Part shown: in pieces, positions 25,865 through 34,122 of the stretch
Position numbering within the stretch: position 1 is the first letter of the stretch
Layout: each line of letters opens with the position of its first letter
Assembly: GCF_013362815.1 (NCBI RefSeq)
Contig: NZ_JABFVK010000025.1
Coordinates: 1 to 64,000, forward strand
Length of the DNA: 64,000 nt
Direction: 5' to 3'
From: Hamadaea sp.
GTDB lineage: Bacteria > Actinomycetota > Actinomycetes > Mycobacteriales > Micromonosporaceae
Position numbers and translations under genes: made by a program
The notes under the pieces: model-generated
What the model was told of the DNA's origin: nothing
What the model saw: only the letters and a program-made list of their open reading frames with translations
Databases searched by the model: none

Positions 25865-26968
25865 ATGTCCGATTTCAAGCCGGGGCTGGAGGGCGTCGTA
25901 GCCTTCGAGACCGAGATCGCCGAGCCCGACAAAGAAGGCGGCTCGCTGCGTTATCGCGGGGTCGACATCGAGGACCTGATCGGTCACGTGTCATTCGGAA
26001 ACGTCTGGGCGCTGCTGGTCGACGGCAAATTCGGGCCCGGTCTGCCTCCGGCCGAACCCTTCCCCGTGCCGGTGCACTCCGGTGACATCCGAGTCGACGT
26101 GCAGTCGGCCGTCGCGATGCTGGCTCCCTACTGGGGTCTCGGCCAGCTGCTCGACATCGCCGACGAGCAGGCGCGCGAGGACCTCGCCCGAGTCTCGGTG
26201 ACCGCGCTGAGCTTCGTCGCCCAGTCCGCTCGCGGCCTTGGCCTCCCCGCCGTCCCGCAGCGCGAGATCGACAAGGCCGCCACCATCGTCGAGCGGTTCA
26301 TGAAGCGGTGGCGGGGCGAGCCCGACCCGCGGCACGTCAAGGCGGTCGACGCGTACTTCATCTCGGCGGCCGAGCACGGGCTGAACGCCTCCACGTTCAC
26401 CGCCCGCATCGTCGCCTCCACCGGGGCGGACGCCGCGGCCTGCATCTCCTCCGGGATCGGCGCGCTGTCCGGCCCGCTGCACGGCGGCGCGCCCAGCCGC
26501 GTGCTGCACATGATCGAGGGCGTCGAGCGCTCCGGGAACGCCGAGGAGTACGTCAAGGGCGTACTCGACCGGGGCGAGCGCCTGATGGGCTTCGGCCACC
26601 GCGTCTACCGGGCGGAGGACCCGCGCGCCCGCGTCCTGCGGCGTACGGCGAAGGAACTCGGCGCGCCGCGCTACGAGGTCGCCGAGGCGCTGGAGAAGGC
26701 GGCCCTGGCCGAGCTCCGCGCGCGCAAGCCCGACCGCGTACTGGAGACGAACGTCGAGTTCTGGTCGGCGGTCGTGCTCGACTTCGCCGAGGTCCCGGCG
26801 CACATGTTCACCTCGATGTTCACCTGCGCCCGGGTGGCCGGCTGGTCGGCGCACATCCTGGAGCAGAAGAAGCTCAACCGCCTCGTACGCCCCTCGGCCA
26901 AGTACGTCGGCCCGGGTACGCGCAAGCCGCAGGACGTCGAGGGCTGGGACGCCATCGCGCACGGCTGA
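25865..26968 (+). CDS. citA: Citrate synthase 2
   Basis: A 367-residue type II citrate synthase of the shorter actinobacterial form that condenses oxaloacetate and acetyl-CoA. Catalytic regions are ISAAEHGLNASTFTAR (His), GALSGPLHGGAPSR (His) and MGFGHRVYRAEDPRARVL, with the Arg/Asp region at the end (ILEQKKLNRLVRPSAKYVGP). ATG at 25865 is preceded by GGGAGTAGAG. A terminator follows, then serC. Could serve as methylcitrate synthase as a side activity. Confidence 0.93.
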   Translation: MSDFKPGLEGVVAFETEIAEPDKEGGSLRYRGVDIEDLIGHVSFGNVWALLVDGKFGPGLPPAEPFPVPVHSGDIRVDVQSAVAMLAPYWGLGQLLDIADEQAREDLARVSVTALSFVAQSARGLGLPAVPQREIDKAATIVERFMKRWRGEPDPRHVKAVDAYFISAAEHGLNASTFTARIVASTGADAAACISSGIGALSGPLHGGAPSRVLHMIEGVERSGNAEEYVKGVLDRGERLMGFGHRVYRAEDPRARVLRRTAKELGAPRYEVAEALEKAALAELRARKPDRVLETNVEFWSAVVLDFAEVPAHMFTSMFTCARVAGWSAHILEQKKLNRLVRPSAKYVGPGTRKPQDVEGWDAIAHG

Positions 26969-26986
26969 GCAGGCACTTGATCGACA

Positions 26987-27016
26987 GTGGCCCGTGACGA
27001 CCGTCACGGGCCACTT
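26987..27016 (+). terminator. Terminator after citrate synthase
   Basis: GTGGCCCGTGACG / CGTCACGGGCCAC inverted repeat of 13 bp, with almost no loop so the inner pairs must open, followed by TTC. Confidence 0.8.
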
Positions 27017-27114
27017 CATGGGCCGCATGACGGCCCGCGCTGGTTTACGTGGGAGGATGCGACATCGGCAGTGTTGCCGGCTGTCCTGTCACGGCCCGTT
27101 AAGGATTCGATTCC

Positions 27115-28236
27115 ATGGCTGATCCGATCCGCATTCCCGATTCGCTCAAGCCCGCCGACGGTCGTTTCGGCTGCGGCCCGTCCAAGATCCGGACCGAGGC
27201 GGTAGCCGCCCTCGCCGAGACCGGCAGCTCCATTCTGGGCACCTCCCACCGGCAGAAGCCGGTCAAGGAGCAGGTCGCCCGGCTGCGGGCCGGCCTGGCC
27301 GAGTTCTTCTCGCTGCCGGAGGGCTACGAGGTCGTCCTGGGCAACGGCGGGACCACCGCCTTCTGGGAGGTCGCCGCGTTCTCGCTGATCCGCGACCGGG
27401 CTCAGTTCGCGACGTTCGGGGAGTTCGGAGCCAAGTTCGCCAAGGCAGTCAAGGACGCACCGTTCCTCGGCGAGCCGACCGTACGCAAGGCCGACCCGGG
27501 CACGGCCGCCGACCTGGTCGCCGAGGCCGGCGTCGACGCTTACGGCGTACCGCAGAACGAGACGTCGACCGGCGTCGCCGTGCCCGTCACCCGGGTGGCC
27601 GGAGCCGATGAGGGCGCGCTGCTGCTGCACGACGCCACCTCGGCCGCCGGTGGCCTCGCGGTCGACCTCACGCAGAGCGACGTCTACTACTTCGCCCCGC
27701 AGAAGTGCTTCGCCTCCGACGGCGGGCTCTGGATCGCGCTGCTCTCGCCGGCCGCGATCGAGCGAGCGAACGAGATCAAGGCGTCGGGCCGCTACATCCC
27801 GGCCTTCCTCGACCTGGTCACGGCGATCGACAACTCGCGACTGGAGCAGACGCTCAACACGCCCGCCGTCGCGACGGTGTTCCTCGCGGCCGAGCAGACC
27901 GAGTGGATGAACAAGCAGGGCGGCCTCGCCTGGGCCGCCGCGCGAACCACCGAGAGCGCCGCGATCGTCTACAACTGGGCGGAGAAGTCACCGGTCGCGA
28001 CGCCGTTCGTCACCGACCCCGGCATCCGGTCCAATGTGGTCGCAACGATCGACTTCGCCGAGGGTGTTGACGCCGCCGCCATCGCCAAGACGCTGCGGGC
28101 CAACGGCATCGTCGACACCGAGCCCTACCGGAAGCTCGGCCGCAACCAGCTGCGCATCGCGCTCTACCCGGCCGTCGAGCCGGCCGACGTCGAGGCGCTC
28201 ACCGCGAGCATCGATTACGTGATCTCGCAGCTCTGA
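27115..28236 (+). CDS. serC: Phosphoserine aminotransferase
   Basis: A 373-residue PLP enzyme of serine biosynthesis that converts 3-phosphohydroxypyruvate to phosphoserine. Length and sequence match the actinobacterial SerC branch (RFGCGPSKIRTEAV, GTSHRQKPVK, VVLGNGGTTAFWEVAAFSL). The PLP lysine is Lys197 in FAPQKCFASDGG. The C-terminal domain includes IRSNVVATIDF and KLGRNQLRIALYPAVEP. ATG follows AAGGATTCGATTCC. A 67-bp palindromic element lies just past the stop. Confidence 0.96.
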   Translation: MADPIRIPDSLKPADGRFGCGPSKIRTEAVAALAETGSSILGTSHRQKPVKEQVARLRAGLAEFFSLPEGYEVVLGNGGTTAFWEVAAFSLIRDRAQFATFGEFGAKFAKAVKDAPFLGEPTVRKADPGTAADLVAEAGVDAYGVPQNETSTGVAVPVTRVAGADEGALLLHDATSAAGGLAVDLTQSDVYYFAPQKCFASDGGLWIALLSPAAIERANEIKASGRYIPAFLDLVTAIDNSRLEQTLNTPAVATVFLAAEQTEWMNKQGGLAWAAARTTESAAIVYNWAEKSPVATPFVTDPGIRSNVVATIDFAEGVDAAAIAKTLRANGIVDTEPYRKLGRNQLRIALYPAVEPADVEALTASIDYVISQL

Positions 28237-28250
28237 CGCCCCCACCTTCC

Positions 28251-28317
28251 CGCGTTGATCATGAACTCAGGGTTCCGCTCCGAGCCGGAGTGGAACCCTA
28301 AGTTCATGATCAACGCG
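28251..28317. repeat. 67-bp palindromic element, TTGATCATGAA/AGGGTTCC class
   Basis: Two 32-nt arms beginning CGCGTTGATCATGAACT and containing AGGGTTCC, separated by only 3 nt and differing at two positions. It lies between convergent serC and the membrane protein gene, so it could act as a two-way terminator. Shares arm sequence with 41766-41837 and 52259-52320. Confidence 0.9.
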
Positions 28318-28336
28318 ACGGGGGCGCGGCGAGAGG

Positions 28337-29284
28337 TCAGACGGTGACAGGTTCGCGGACCGGCTCCGGCTTCACCGCCGGCCGCGGGGACTTGCCGATC
28401 GCGATCAGCGCCAGGCCACCGAGGGCATAGACGATCAAGACGCCCATCGAGTACGCCGAACCGGCGCCGTCGAAGAAGGCGACACTGCGTACCAGCGTGG
28501 CCCCGGCTCCGGCCGGAAGATGCTGGCCGACTGCGCCCCAAGGCTGTGGCAGCAACTCCGGCGCACCGGCGACCCCGGACAACGGGTTGCCCACCAGGAA
28601 CACCGTCAGCGCGCCGAGCCCGATCCCGGGACTGCCGAACACCGTGCCGAGCCCGGCGACGAGTGCCGAGGTGGCCAGCCCCACGAGGCCGATCGCGGCG
28701 GCGTCGGACCAGAAGTTCCCCGTGATCACCCCGAGCCACTCGCGCAACACGACCGACCCGAGCAGACCGCTGCCTACGGCGTACCCGATGGAACCAAGCA
28801 GGCGGGCCCTCGGAATCGGCACCAGGACGACCAGCAGGATGCCCGCAAGCATGCCCGTGAGCAGCAGCGGCAGGAAGCCGGCCGTGAAGCCCGCGCCGCG
28901 CGGATCGTCGGTCGGAAGCGGGACCACCGTGACGACCTTGGCGCCGTTCTCGGCGGCGGCCGAGCTGAGCAGCGTGGCGACCACGGGGCTGGCAGCGGGC
29001 GCGGTGTGGACCTCGACGCCGGACGCCGTGACGACGAATGCCCCGTAGACCTCGCGATCGCGAATGAGCTGGTCGGCAGCGGCGGCGTCGGCCGCTTGGG
29101 TGATCGTGAACGCGTCCTCCTCGGCCTGCAGCTTCGCGGTGATCGCGCTGGTGGCCTGGGCCGGACCGGCGACCGCGATCGGCAGGTCCCGGGGCGCCAT
29201 GTTCGCGGCGGGCGCGGCGAACAGCGGGATGAGCAGGGCCTGTGCCACCACGACGGCACCGGCGAGCAGTGCGGCTCGCTTCAT
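28337..29284 (-). CDS. YhgE/ABC-2-like membrane protein paired with TetR
   Basis: A 315-residue protein. One N-terminal helix (AALLAGAVVVAQALLIPLFA) is followed by an extracytoplasmic domain of about 120 residues (LPIAVAGPAQATSAITAKLQ, YGAFVVTASGVEVHTAPAASPVVATLL). About five further helices then occupy residues 135-300. This resembles half of a YhgE/Pip or DUF3533 protein, the class related to ABC-2 exporters but without an ATPase. It diverges from a TetR gene across 99 bp containing two operator-like palindromes, so it is probably the TetR target. Function unknown, possibly efflux or envelope stress. Confidence 0.75.
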   Translation of the reverse strand: MKRAALLAGAVVVAQALLIPLFAAPAANMAPRDLPIAVAGPAQATSAITAKLQAEEDAFTITQAADAAAADQLIRDREVYGAFVVTASGVEVHTAPAASPVVATLLSSAAAENGAKVVTVVPLPTDDPRGAGFTAGFLPLLLTGMLAGILLVVLVPIPRARLLGSIGYAVGSGLLGSVVLREWLGVITGNFWSDAAAIGLVGLATSALVAGLGTVFGSPGIGLGALTVFLVGNPLSGVAGAPELLPQPWGAVGQHLPAGAGATLVRSVAFFDGAGSAYSMGVLIVYALGGLALIAIGKSPRPAVKPEPVREPVTV

Positions 29285-29298
29285 GGCTCCTCCAATAA

Positions 29299-29376
29299 AA
29301 CGAATGCTCGTTCTCTATTGCCCTCAGCATGCTTCCCTGGCACTTGTTCGTCAAGAACGAACGTTCGTTTTATGAT
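29299..29376. promoter_or_regulatory. Two TetR-type operators and -10 between divergent genes
   Basis: AACGA-ATGC-TCGTT (29299-29312) lies next to the membrane-protein start, and the perfect 14-bp palindrome AACGAACGTTCGTT (29356-29369) next to tetR. TATGAT (29371-29376) is a good -10 seven bases before the tetR ATG, so that transcript is probably leaderless and repressible through the second palindrome. Confidence 0.75.
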
Positions 29377-29383
29377 GTGACGT

Positions 29384-30034
29384 ATGCCGCGCGTCTCCGA
29401 CCAGCACCTCGCCGCCCGCCGCCAGCAGATCATCGACGCGGCGCGGGCCTGTTTCACGCGAAACGGCTTCCACGCCACGACCATGCAGGACGTGATCAAG
29501 GAAGCCGGGCTGTCCGTCGGCGCGGTCTACCGCTACTTCAAGAGCAAAGAAGAGCTGATCGCCGCGATCGTCGGCGAAGTCGTCGACGAGATCACCACCC
29601 GCCTGCACCAGGTGACCAGCGCGCGGCCGCGGCTCTCCGTCGAGGACACGCTCGCCGCCGCGCTCGGCGTCATGGAACCCGCCCTCGGCCCCGACGGCAT
29701 GTTCCGGGTCGCGCTCCAGGTCTGGTCCGAGTCCCTCACCAATCCGTCGTTGCGCACTCTCGTGACCGACTTGTACGCACGACTGCGCGCGGAGTTCCGG
29801 GAGTACGCCTCGGAACTGTCCCTTCCGGACGGTGTGACCGCCGACGACCTCTCCGGCGTGCTGCTCTCCCTGGCCCAGGGGTATGCCATCCAGCGCGTCC
29901 TCACCGGCGGCCCATCGCCTTCGGCCTACGTACGCGGAATCGGCGGCCTGACCCGCCTCGCCTCACCCCTTTCCGCGCCCCTTTCCGCGCCCCTCTCCGC
30001 GCCGCCCGTCGCGCCCCTTTCCGCGCGATCATGA
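29384..30034 (+). CDS. TetR-family transcriptional regulator
   Basis: A 216-residue regulator. The N-terminal HTH reads RRQQIIDAARACFTRNGFHATTMQDVIKEAGLSVGAVYRYFKSKEELIAAI. The ligand domain (residues 60-190) has TetR_C-type helices with FRVALQVWSESLTNPSLR. The last roughly 20 residues (PLSAPLSAPLSAPPVAPLSARS) are encoded entirely by the CT-rich tandem repeat of element copy C, and the stop codon is the TGA inside GATCATGA. The true ancestral C-terminus has therefore been replaced or extended by the repeat. It probably represses the divergent membrane protein gene. Confidence 0.94.
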   Translation: MPRVSDQHLAARRQQIIDAARACFTRNGFHATTMQDVIKEAGLSVGAVYRYFKSKEELIAAIVGEVVDEITTRLHQVTSARPRLSVEDTLAAALGVMEPALGPDGMFRVALQVWSESLTNPSLRTLVTDLYARLRAEFREYASELSLPDGVTADDLSGVLLSLAQGYAIQRVLTGGPSPSAYVRGIGGLTRLASPLSAPLSAPLSAPPVAPLSARS

Positions 30035-30104
30035 ACTAATCGGCATGATCGGCCGGCGTGTCGTGTCCCCGGCACCCTGATCAACTCCCTGACGGACTGA
30101 TCGA
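29966..30104 (+). repeat. Composite repeat element, copy C, overlapping the TetR 3' end
   Basis: Five 12-bp units of the CCCCTTTCCGCG type (29966-30025) precede the core CGATCATGAAC...CATGATCGGCCGGCGTGTCGTGTCC...CCTGATCAACTCC...TGATCGA. Same order as copies A and B. The units keep the TetR frame open and encode its tail. Confidence 0.88.
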
Positions 30105-30168
30105 CAGCAGGCGGATGCCGTACCCGGCGGCCGGTCTCGGGTCGTACGGGTTCGCTACTCTGGCCGCC

Positions 30169-31392
30169 ATGTCCGCGATCGCGTACGAGGCCCCTCGAAC
30201 TCGCCGGTTCGCGGCGCTCACTGACAGTCTCTGGGTGGTGGGACGGGCGGGCGTCGTCTTCGGGCGGCACTGGCCGGTGCTGTTCACCCTGGCGTTGACC
30301 GGAGTCGCCGCGCACGACCTGATCCTCCTGGGTGCGGTCAAAGCTGCCCTGGTCAACAGCACCTTGGGCCTCCTCGTTCTCCTACTCGCCCCCGTAGCGA
30401 CGATGATCTCGCTCGTGTTGATGCTCCGCTCGGTGCGGGTGTCGCTGCCGCACCTTCGCGCCGCAGCGGCCCTGGAGACGGACGGTCGCAGCCGTCGGCT
30501 CAGCCTGCTGGAATGCGTTGGCAGCATCGCCGTTCCGTACCTGGCCATCTACGAGGCGTACGGGACGATGCGAGACGAGTTCTCACAGTTCGCATATGAG
30601 GTGTGGCGGAACGATCCTATTTCCACGCTGGATCATCTGCCGTTCTCGCCCACTGCCGGTGTCATTTCCGTGGTGGTCGTGGCGGTGGCGCTGCGATTCG
30701 TCCTCGGCAAGCTGACCGATCGATCGGCCTTCGGCTGGCTGTCGCCGCTCGGGGCCTACCTGGAGGTCGTCTGGGTCGCGACGGTCGCCTGGACGGTCTC
30801 GCTTCTGCGGGGCAACTTCGACGGCTGGTTCGGCCAGCGCCAGGTGAGCGTCTGGTGGCACCAAGCGCTGGACATGCTGCCCGGTCACCAGCTCGGCGCA
30901 TTGCTGGAGTCGTGGTTCGCCACGTTGTGGGAGAACGTCGACCTCGTCATCCTCGCGCCGGTTGCCTGGCTCACCATGGGTGCCGTCGTCTTTGGCCGCA
31001 ACATCGAAGAGCCGAAGCTCACCGACGAACGCATCCTCACCGCGACAGCGCGCCGAGTGAGTTCGCTACCGGTCATCCGCATGTTCTCCGGTCCCGTGAA
31101 CACCGAGCTGAACAAGCGGTTCGGTCCGCTGCTCGGGAGCCTTCGCATGTTCGCCAAGGCCGGGCTCCGCCCGATGCTGCTCTTCTGCCTCGTCTTCGTC
31201 CTCCTGGAATGGGCCACGACCGGGCTCTGGGAGCTCGAGCGCATCATCATCGGGCCGCAGGATCTGCAAAAGGTCTGGTGGGGGCTGTCCTACCTGCTCT
31301 CCCCGATCAACACGACGGTGCGCTTCGTCGTGCTGGTCTGCCTGCTCGGCGCGGCGACCGACCGCATCCTGCAATCGCGTGAGGCTAGTTGA
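30169..31392 (+). CDS. Multi-pass membrane protein of unknown function
   Basis: A 407-residue protein with about six to eight hydrophobic helices (VLFTLALTGVAAHDLILLG, STLGLLVLLLAPVATMISLVLML, GVISVVVVAVALRFVLG, VVWVATVAWTVSLL, VILAPVAWLTMGAVVFG, MLLFCLVFVLLEWATT, and a final FVVLVCLLGAA). I chose the ATG of MSAIAYEAP: TACTCT seven bases upstream looks like a -10, giving a leaderless mRNA, and the frame before it lies in repeat copy C. No family recognised. Its 3' end overlaps the convergent gene by 8 bp. Confidence 0.78.
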   Translation: MSAIAYEAPRTRRFAALTDSLWVVGRAGVVFGRHWPVLFTLALTGVAAHDLILLGAVKAALVNSTLGLLVLLLAPVATMISLVLMLRSVRVSLPHLRAAAALETDGRSRRLSLLECVGSIAVPYLAIYEAYGTMRDEFSQFAYEVWRNDPISTLDHLPFSPTAGVISVVVVAVALRFVLGKLTDRSAFGWLSPLGAYLEVVWVATVAWTVSLLRGNFDGWFGQRQVSVWWHQALDMLPGHQLGALLESWFATLWENVDLVILAPVAWLTMGAVVFGRNIEEPKLTDERILTATARRVSSLPVIRMFSGPVNTELNKRFGPLLGSLRMFAKAGLRPMLLFCLVFVLLEWATTGLWELERIIIGPQDLQKVWWGLSYLLSPINTTVRFVVLVCLLGAATDRILQSREAS

Positions 31393-32689
31393 AGATGAGG
31401 TAACTCGGCAGCTCGGTGCTGAGCGACAGGTGCACCTTGCCGGGATAGGCGTACAGCGGCATCACGAAGTACGTCTCGGTACGCCACTGCTGCACCCCGC
31501 TCGGGTCCGTGCTCGGCGTCACGCTGGTGCTCGCCGCGGTCTTCGTGGGCCCGGTCTTCGTGGGCGCGGGTGAGGCGCTCGTCCCGGAGCCGGCCGGGCT
31601 CGGGCTGGTCGTGGGCTCGATGGCATCCTGGAAGGAACACGGGTAGTAGCCGAGGCTGGCACTGCCCAACTCGTCCGGCCGGGCATCGTACTCGTCTCCA
31701 GTCGTCGACAGCAGAGTCACGTTGCACCTGTCGAGCGCTGCTCCCGGCCCGTCGAACGCCAGCACCACCCGGACGACGCGTACGCCCGCCGGAGCGGGTC
31801 GGCGTTGCCCGGCGTACCCGGGGAGGTCTTTCGCCTCGGAGACCTCCACGAGGCGGATGCGGACTCCGGCGTACGTGGCCCATTGGCCCTGGGCGACCTG
31901 GACCGGCAGCCGTTCCTGACGCTTCCAGAGCGTGTCGTATTCGGTGATGACGGGTGCCAGCAATGCCAGGACCAAGGCCGGGATGAGAAGCAACAGCCCC
32001 AGGCCGTTACGCCGCCACCAACCCGGCCCGGTGTTCCGGCCGCGATCCACCGGAGATCGCGGCGGCGCAGTCGGCGTCGCGCCGGGCCGAACCGGATAGC
32101 CCGGGTACGCCGGTGCTTGACCCGGTTGCGCCGGAACGCCGTATCCGGGTGATCCATATCCGGGATACGGCTGACCGGGCTGGCCTGGTTGGAAGGGCTG
32201 GCCCGGCTGACCGGGTTGGCCCGGCTGGGCGAAACCTGGCGGCGCGTAACCCGGCGGCGCGTAACCCGGTTGCGGTGCGAGCGGGGCAGGCTGAGCCGGT
32301 TGCCCGGCTTGCGGGTGACTCGGCTGACCAACCGGTACGCCGGGCTGGGCATATCCCGGCTGGGCGCCGTACGCGGTATTCGGCTGCTGAGCCTGATTCT
32401 GCGCTGGATGCTGGGGCGCGTACCCAGGCTGGCGCGGCTGGGCTTGCGCTTGGTTCGGCCACTGCTGCGGGGGGTAGCCAGGCTGCGCTTGTACCGGGTG
32501 CGGGGCCTGCGGCGGGTAGGCGGTCCGACCGGGCTGCGCCTGTGCCGGGTATGCGGCCTGACCGGGCTGCGACGGATGGGCAGGCGGCGCGGGTTGTGCC
32601 GGATAACCGGGAGCGTGCTGCCCCGAAGCCGGCGGTTGCCTCTGAGCCGACGGGTCGGCCTCGGCGTACGGATCCCATTGCCCGGTCAC
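31385..32689 (-). CDS. Membrane protein with long Pro/Gln/Gly-rich cytosolic tail
   Basis: A 434-residue protein. Residues 1 to about 200 are low-complexity (repeats such as PGYPPQ, QPGQPGQPGQ, PGYAPPGYAPP). A single transmembrane helix follows (GLGLLLLIPALVLALLAPVI), then an extracytoplasmic domain of about 190 residues (ATYAGVRIRLVEVSEAKDLPG, then VRVVRVVLAFDGPG) ending FVMPLYAYPGKVHLSLSTELPSYLIFN. GTG start overlapping the upstream gene by four bases (GTGA). Third gene of an operon 34045 to 31385. The extracytoplasmic part resembles DUF4352-type sandwich domains; function unknown. Confidence 0.8.
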   Translation of the reverse strand: MTGQWDPYAEADPSAQRQPPASGQHAPGYPAQPAPPAHPSQPGQAAYPAQAQPGRTAYPPQAPHPVQAQPGYPPQQWPNQAQAQPRQPGYAPQHPAQNQAQQPNTAYGAQPGYAQPGVPVGQPSHPQAGQPAQPAPLAPQPGYAPPGYAPPGFAQPGQPGQPGQPFQPGQPGQPYPGYGSPGYGVPAQPGQAPAYPGYPVRPGATPTAPPRSPVDRGRNTGPGWWRRNGLGLLLLIPALVLALLAPVITEYDTLWKRQERLPVQVAQGQWATYAGVRIRLVEVSEAKDLPGYAGQRRPAPAGVRVVRVVLAFDGPGAALDRCNVTLLSTTGDEYDARPDELGSASLGYYPCSFQDAIEPTTSPSPAGSGTSASPAPTKTGPTKTAASTSVTPSTDPSGVQQWRTETYFVMPLYAYPGKVHLSLSTELPSYLIFN

Positions 32690-33447
32690 GAGCTGCTCCT
32701 CACGCTGGGAGTCGGAGTGACCCGCGGGCTTTTCGTCACCCGGGGACTCGTGGTCCCCTTCGGGGTCGTCGTCGAACTCGGGGTCGAGGTGGCGCTGGTG
32801 CCCGGACTGGGTGTGCTCGTGGGGCTGGTGGACGCGCTGGGGCTCGACCCGGCCCACGTCGGCCGCGCGAGCCGCATCGTCTCCTTGTCGGACTTCCACT
32901 TGGTCAGGTCGTCCCGGGTGATCGGCAGGCCGATCTCCGCCATGCCGTCCATCCGATGGTCCAAGGAGTCGGTGGCCAGACGCAGCGACAGATCCAGCGG
33001 AACCTCGGTGGGGACCTCGAAGGCGATCTCCACATCGACCGGTATGCCGGGCTGCAGGTTGCGGCCGCCGAGCCCGTCCTGCGTCACCCGGCCGCTCGCT
33101 TCGAAGATCCGCTCGGTGCCGTCGCGCAAGGCGGCGTAGAAGACCCGAGTAGGTTCGTGGTTCGCCGTGAGCTGGACCTTGACGATGACCCAGACGCCTT
33201 TGCTCTCATGGACGTAACCGGCCGAGCCGATCACCTCGCCACCGCGTACGCCGAGCACCTTCGCGTCGAATGATCGTGTGTGGACGGTCGCCTCCGGCCC
33301 ACCCCGGGTGATGAAAGGCCGTTGCTGTGTCTCGTCGGATGGCTTGAAGTTGCTGATCACCCCGCCGATGGCGAGGGCCGCCAGGACGAGAGCGGCGGTG
33401 CCCAACCGCCGGACGACCGGCCGAGTCGTCGTCGCGCCGTCAGCCAT
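32686..33447 (-). CDS. Membrane-anchored DUF4352-like protein with Ser/Thr/Pro tail
   Basis: A 253-residue protein: one N-terminal helix (LGTAALVLAALAIGGVI), a beta-rich domain of about 140 residues with GGEVIGSAGYVHESKGVWVIVKVQLTANHEP and a C-terminal MDGMAEIGLPITRDDLTKWKSDKETM, then a 50-residue Ser/Thr/Pro-rich tail suited to the cell wall. Overlaps its upstream neighbour by 8 bp and its downstream neighbour by 4 bp. The alternating strand pattern is like DUF4352/telomeric-repeat-factor-2-type immunoglobulin-like domains. Substrate and partner unknown. Confidence 0.78.
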   Translation of the reverse strand: MADGATTTRPVVRRLGTAALVLAALAIGGVISNFKPSDETQQRPFITRGGPEATVHTRSFDAKVLGVRGGEVIGSAGYVHESKGVWVIVKVQLTANHEPTRVFYAALRDGTERIFEASGRVTQDGLGGRNLQPGIPVDVEIAFEVPTEVPLDLSLRLATDSLDHRMDGMAEIGLPITRDDLTKWKSDKETMRLARPTWAGSSPSASTSPTSTPSPGTSATSTPSSTTTPKGTTSPRVTKSPRVTPTPSVRSSS

Positions 33448-34045
33448 TTCGCTTGTCCTCCACCGGCACGGTCAGGACCGCGCGTGGGGCCAGATCGAGC
33501 CACTCCATCAGACCGGTGAGCGAGCTCTCCCGATACGTCTTGCCCATGATCTCTACTTCGATCTTGGTCGGCACGCTGTCGGGCTTCACCTCCCAAAGGA
33601 AGGCGACCTTCTCGGTCAGCCCGGGATGCAAAGCCTCGACGCGAGTGCCGTCGCTGGTCACCACGACCTCGCGGGCGAGCTCCGGGCCGTTTCCGTTGAA
33701 CTCGTAGTGGAGGACGCCGGGAATGTCCTTGGCCAGAACGATGTCCCGGATGTCGTGGCGGCTCTCGACGTCGGTGATCTCGACCTCGGCGATGACGGCC
33801 AGCCAGTGATCCGCCTTGTCCTTCAAGCTGATCTGCGGTTCCAGGTCCTTCACGAGGCGTACAGCGGTGATCTTGACGTTCCACGGCGTGCCGGCGTTGA
33901 CCTCGCCCACCTTGAGCACCGGCTCTGTCTTCTCGACCGGTGCGAAGCCCCCGAACGCGGCGGACACCGCGAGCGCGAGACCGCCCACTCCGTAGAGGAA
34001 CCACTGCATCGGCGCGCGGGCGATCCTGCCCATGACTCCACTCAT
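33440..34045 (-). CDS. Membrane-anchored protein, first gene of the three-gene envelope operon
   Basis: A 201-residue protein. One N-terminal helix (MQWFLYGVGGLALAVSAAFGGF) is followed by a beta-sandwich-like domain containing VNAGTPWNVKITAVRLV, DHWLAVIAEVEITDVES, and KPDSVPTKIEVEIMGKTYRESSLTG. The pattern of the last segment matches the neighbouring protein (MAEIGLPITRDDLTKWKSDKE), suggesting diverged paralogues. ATG start. Operon of three genes, all with a single span and an outside domain, plausibly forming one envelope complex (inference). Confidence 0.78.
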   Translation of the reverse strand: MSGVMGRIARAPMQWFLYGVGGLALAVSAAFGGFAPVEKTEPVLKVGEVNAGTPWNVKITAVRLVKDLEPQISLKDKADHWLAVIAEVEITDVESRHDIRDIVLAKDIPGVLHYEFNGNGPELAREVVVTSDGTRVEALHPGLTEKVAFLWEVKPDSVPTKIEVEIMGKTYRESSLTGLMEWLDLAPRAVLTVPVEDKRNG

Positions 34046-34122
34046 GCCACCGATGCCCTCCCCAGAGCTTGCGACTCACACCTACGGCGCGGGTCGAAGT
34101 ATAGGGACCCGGGACCACATTT

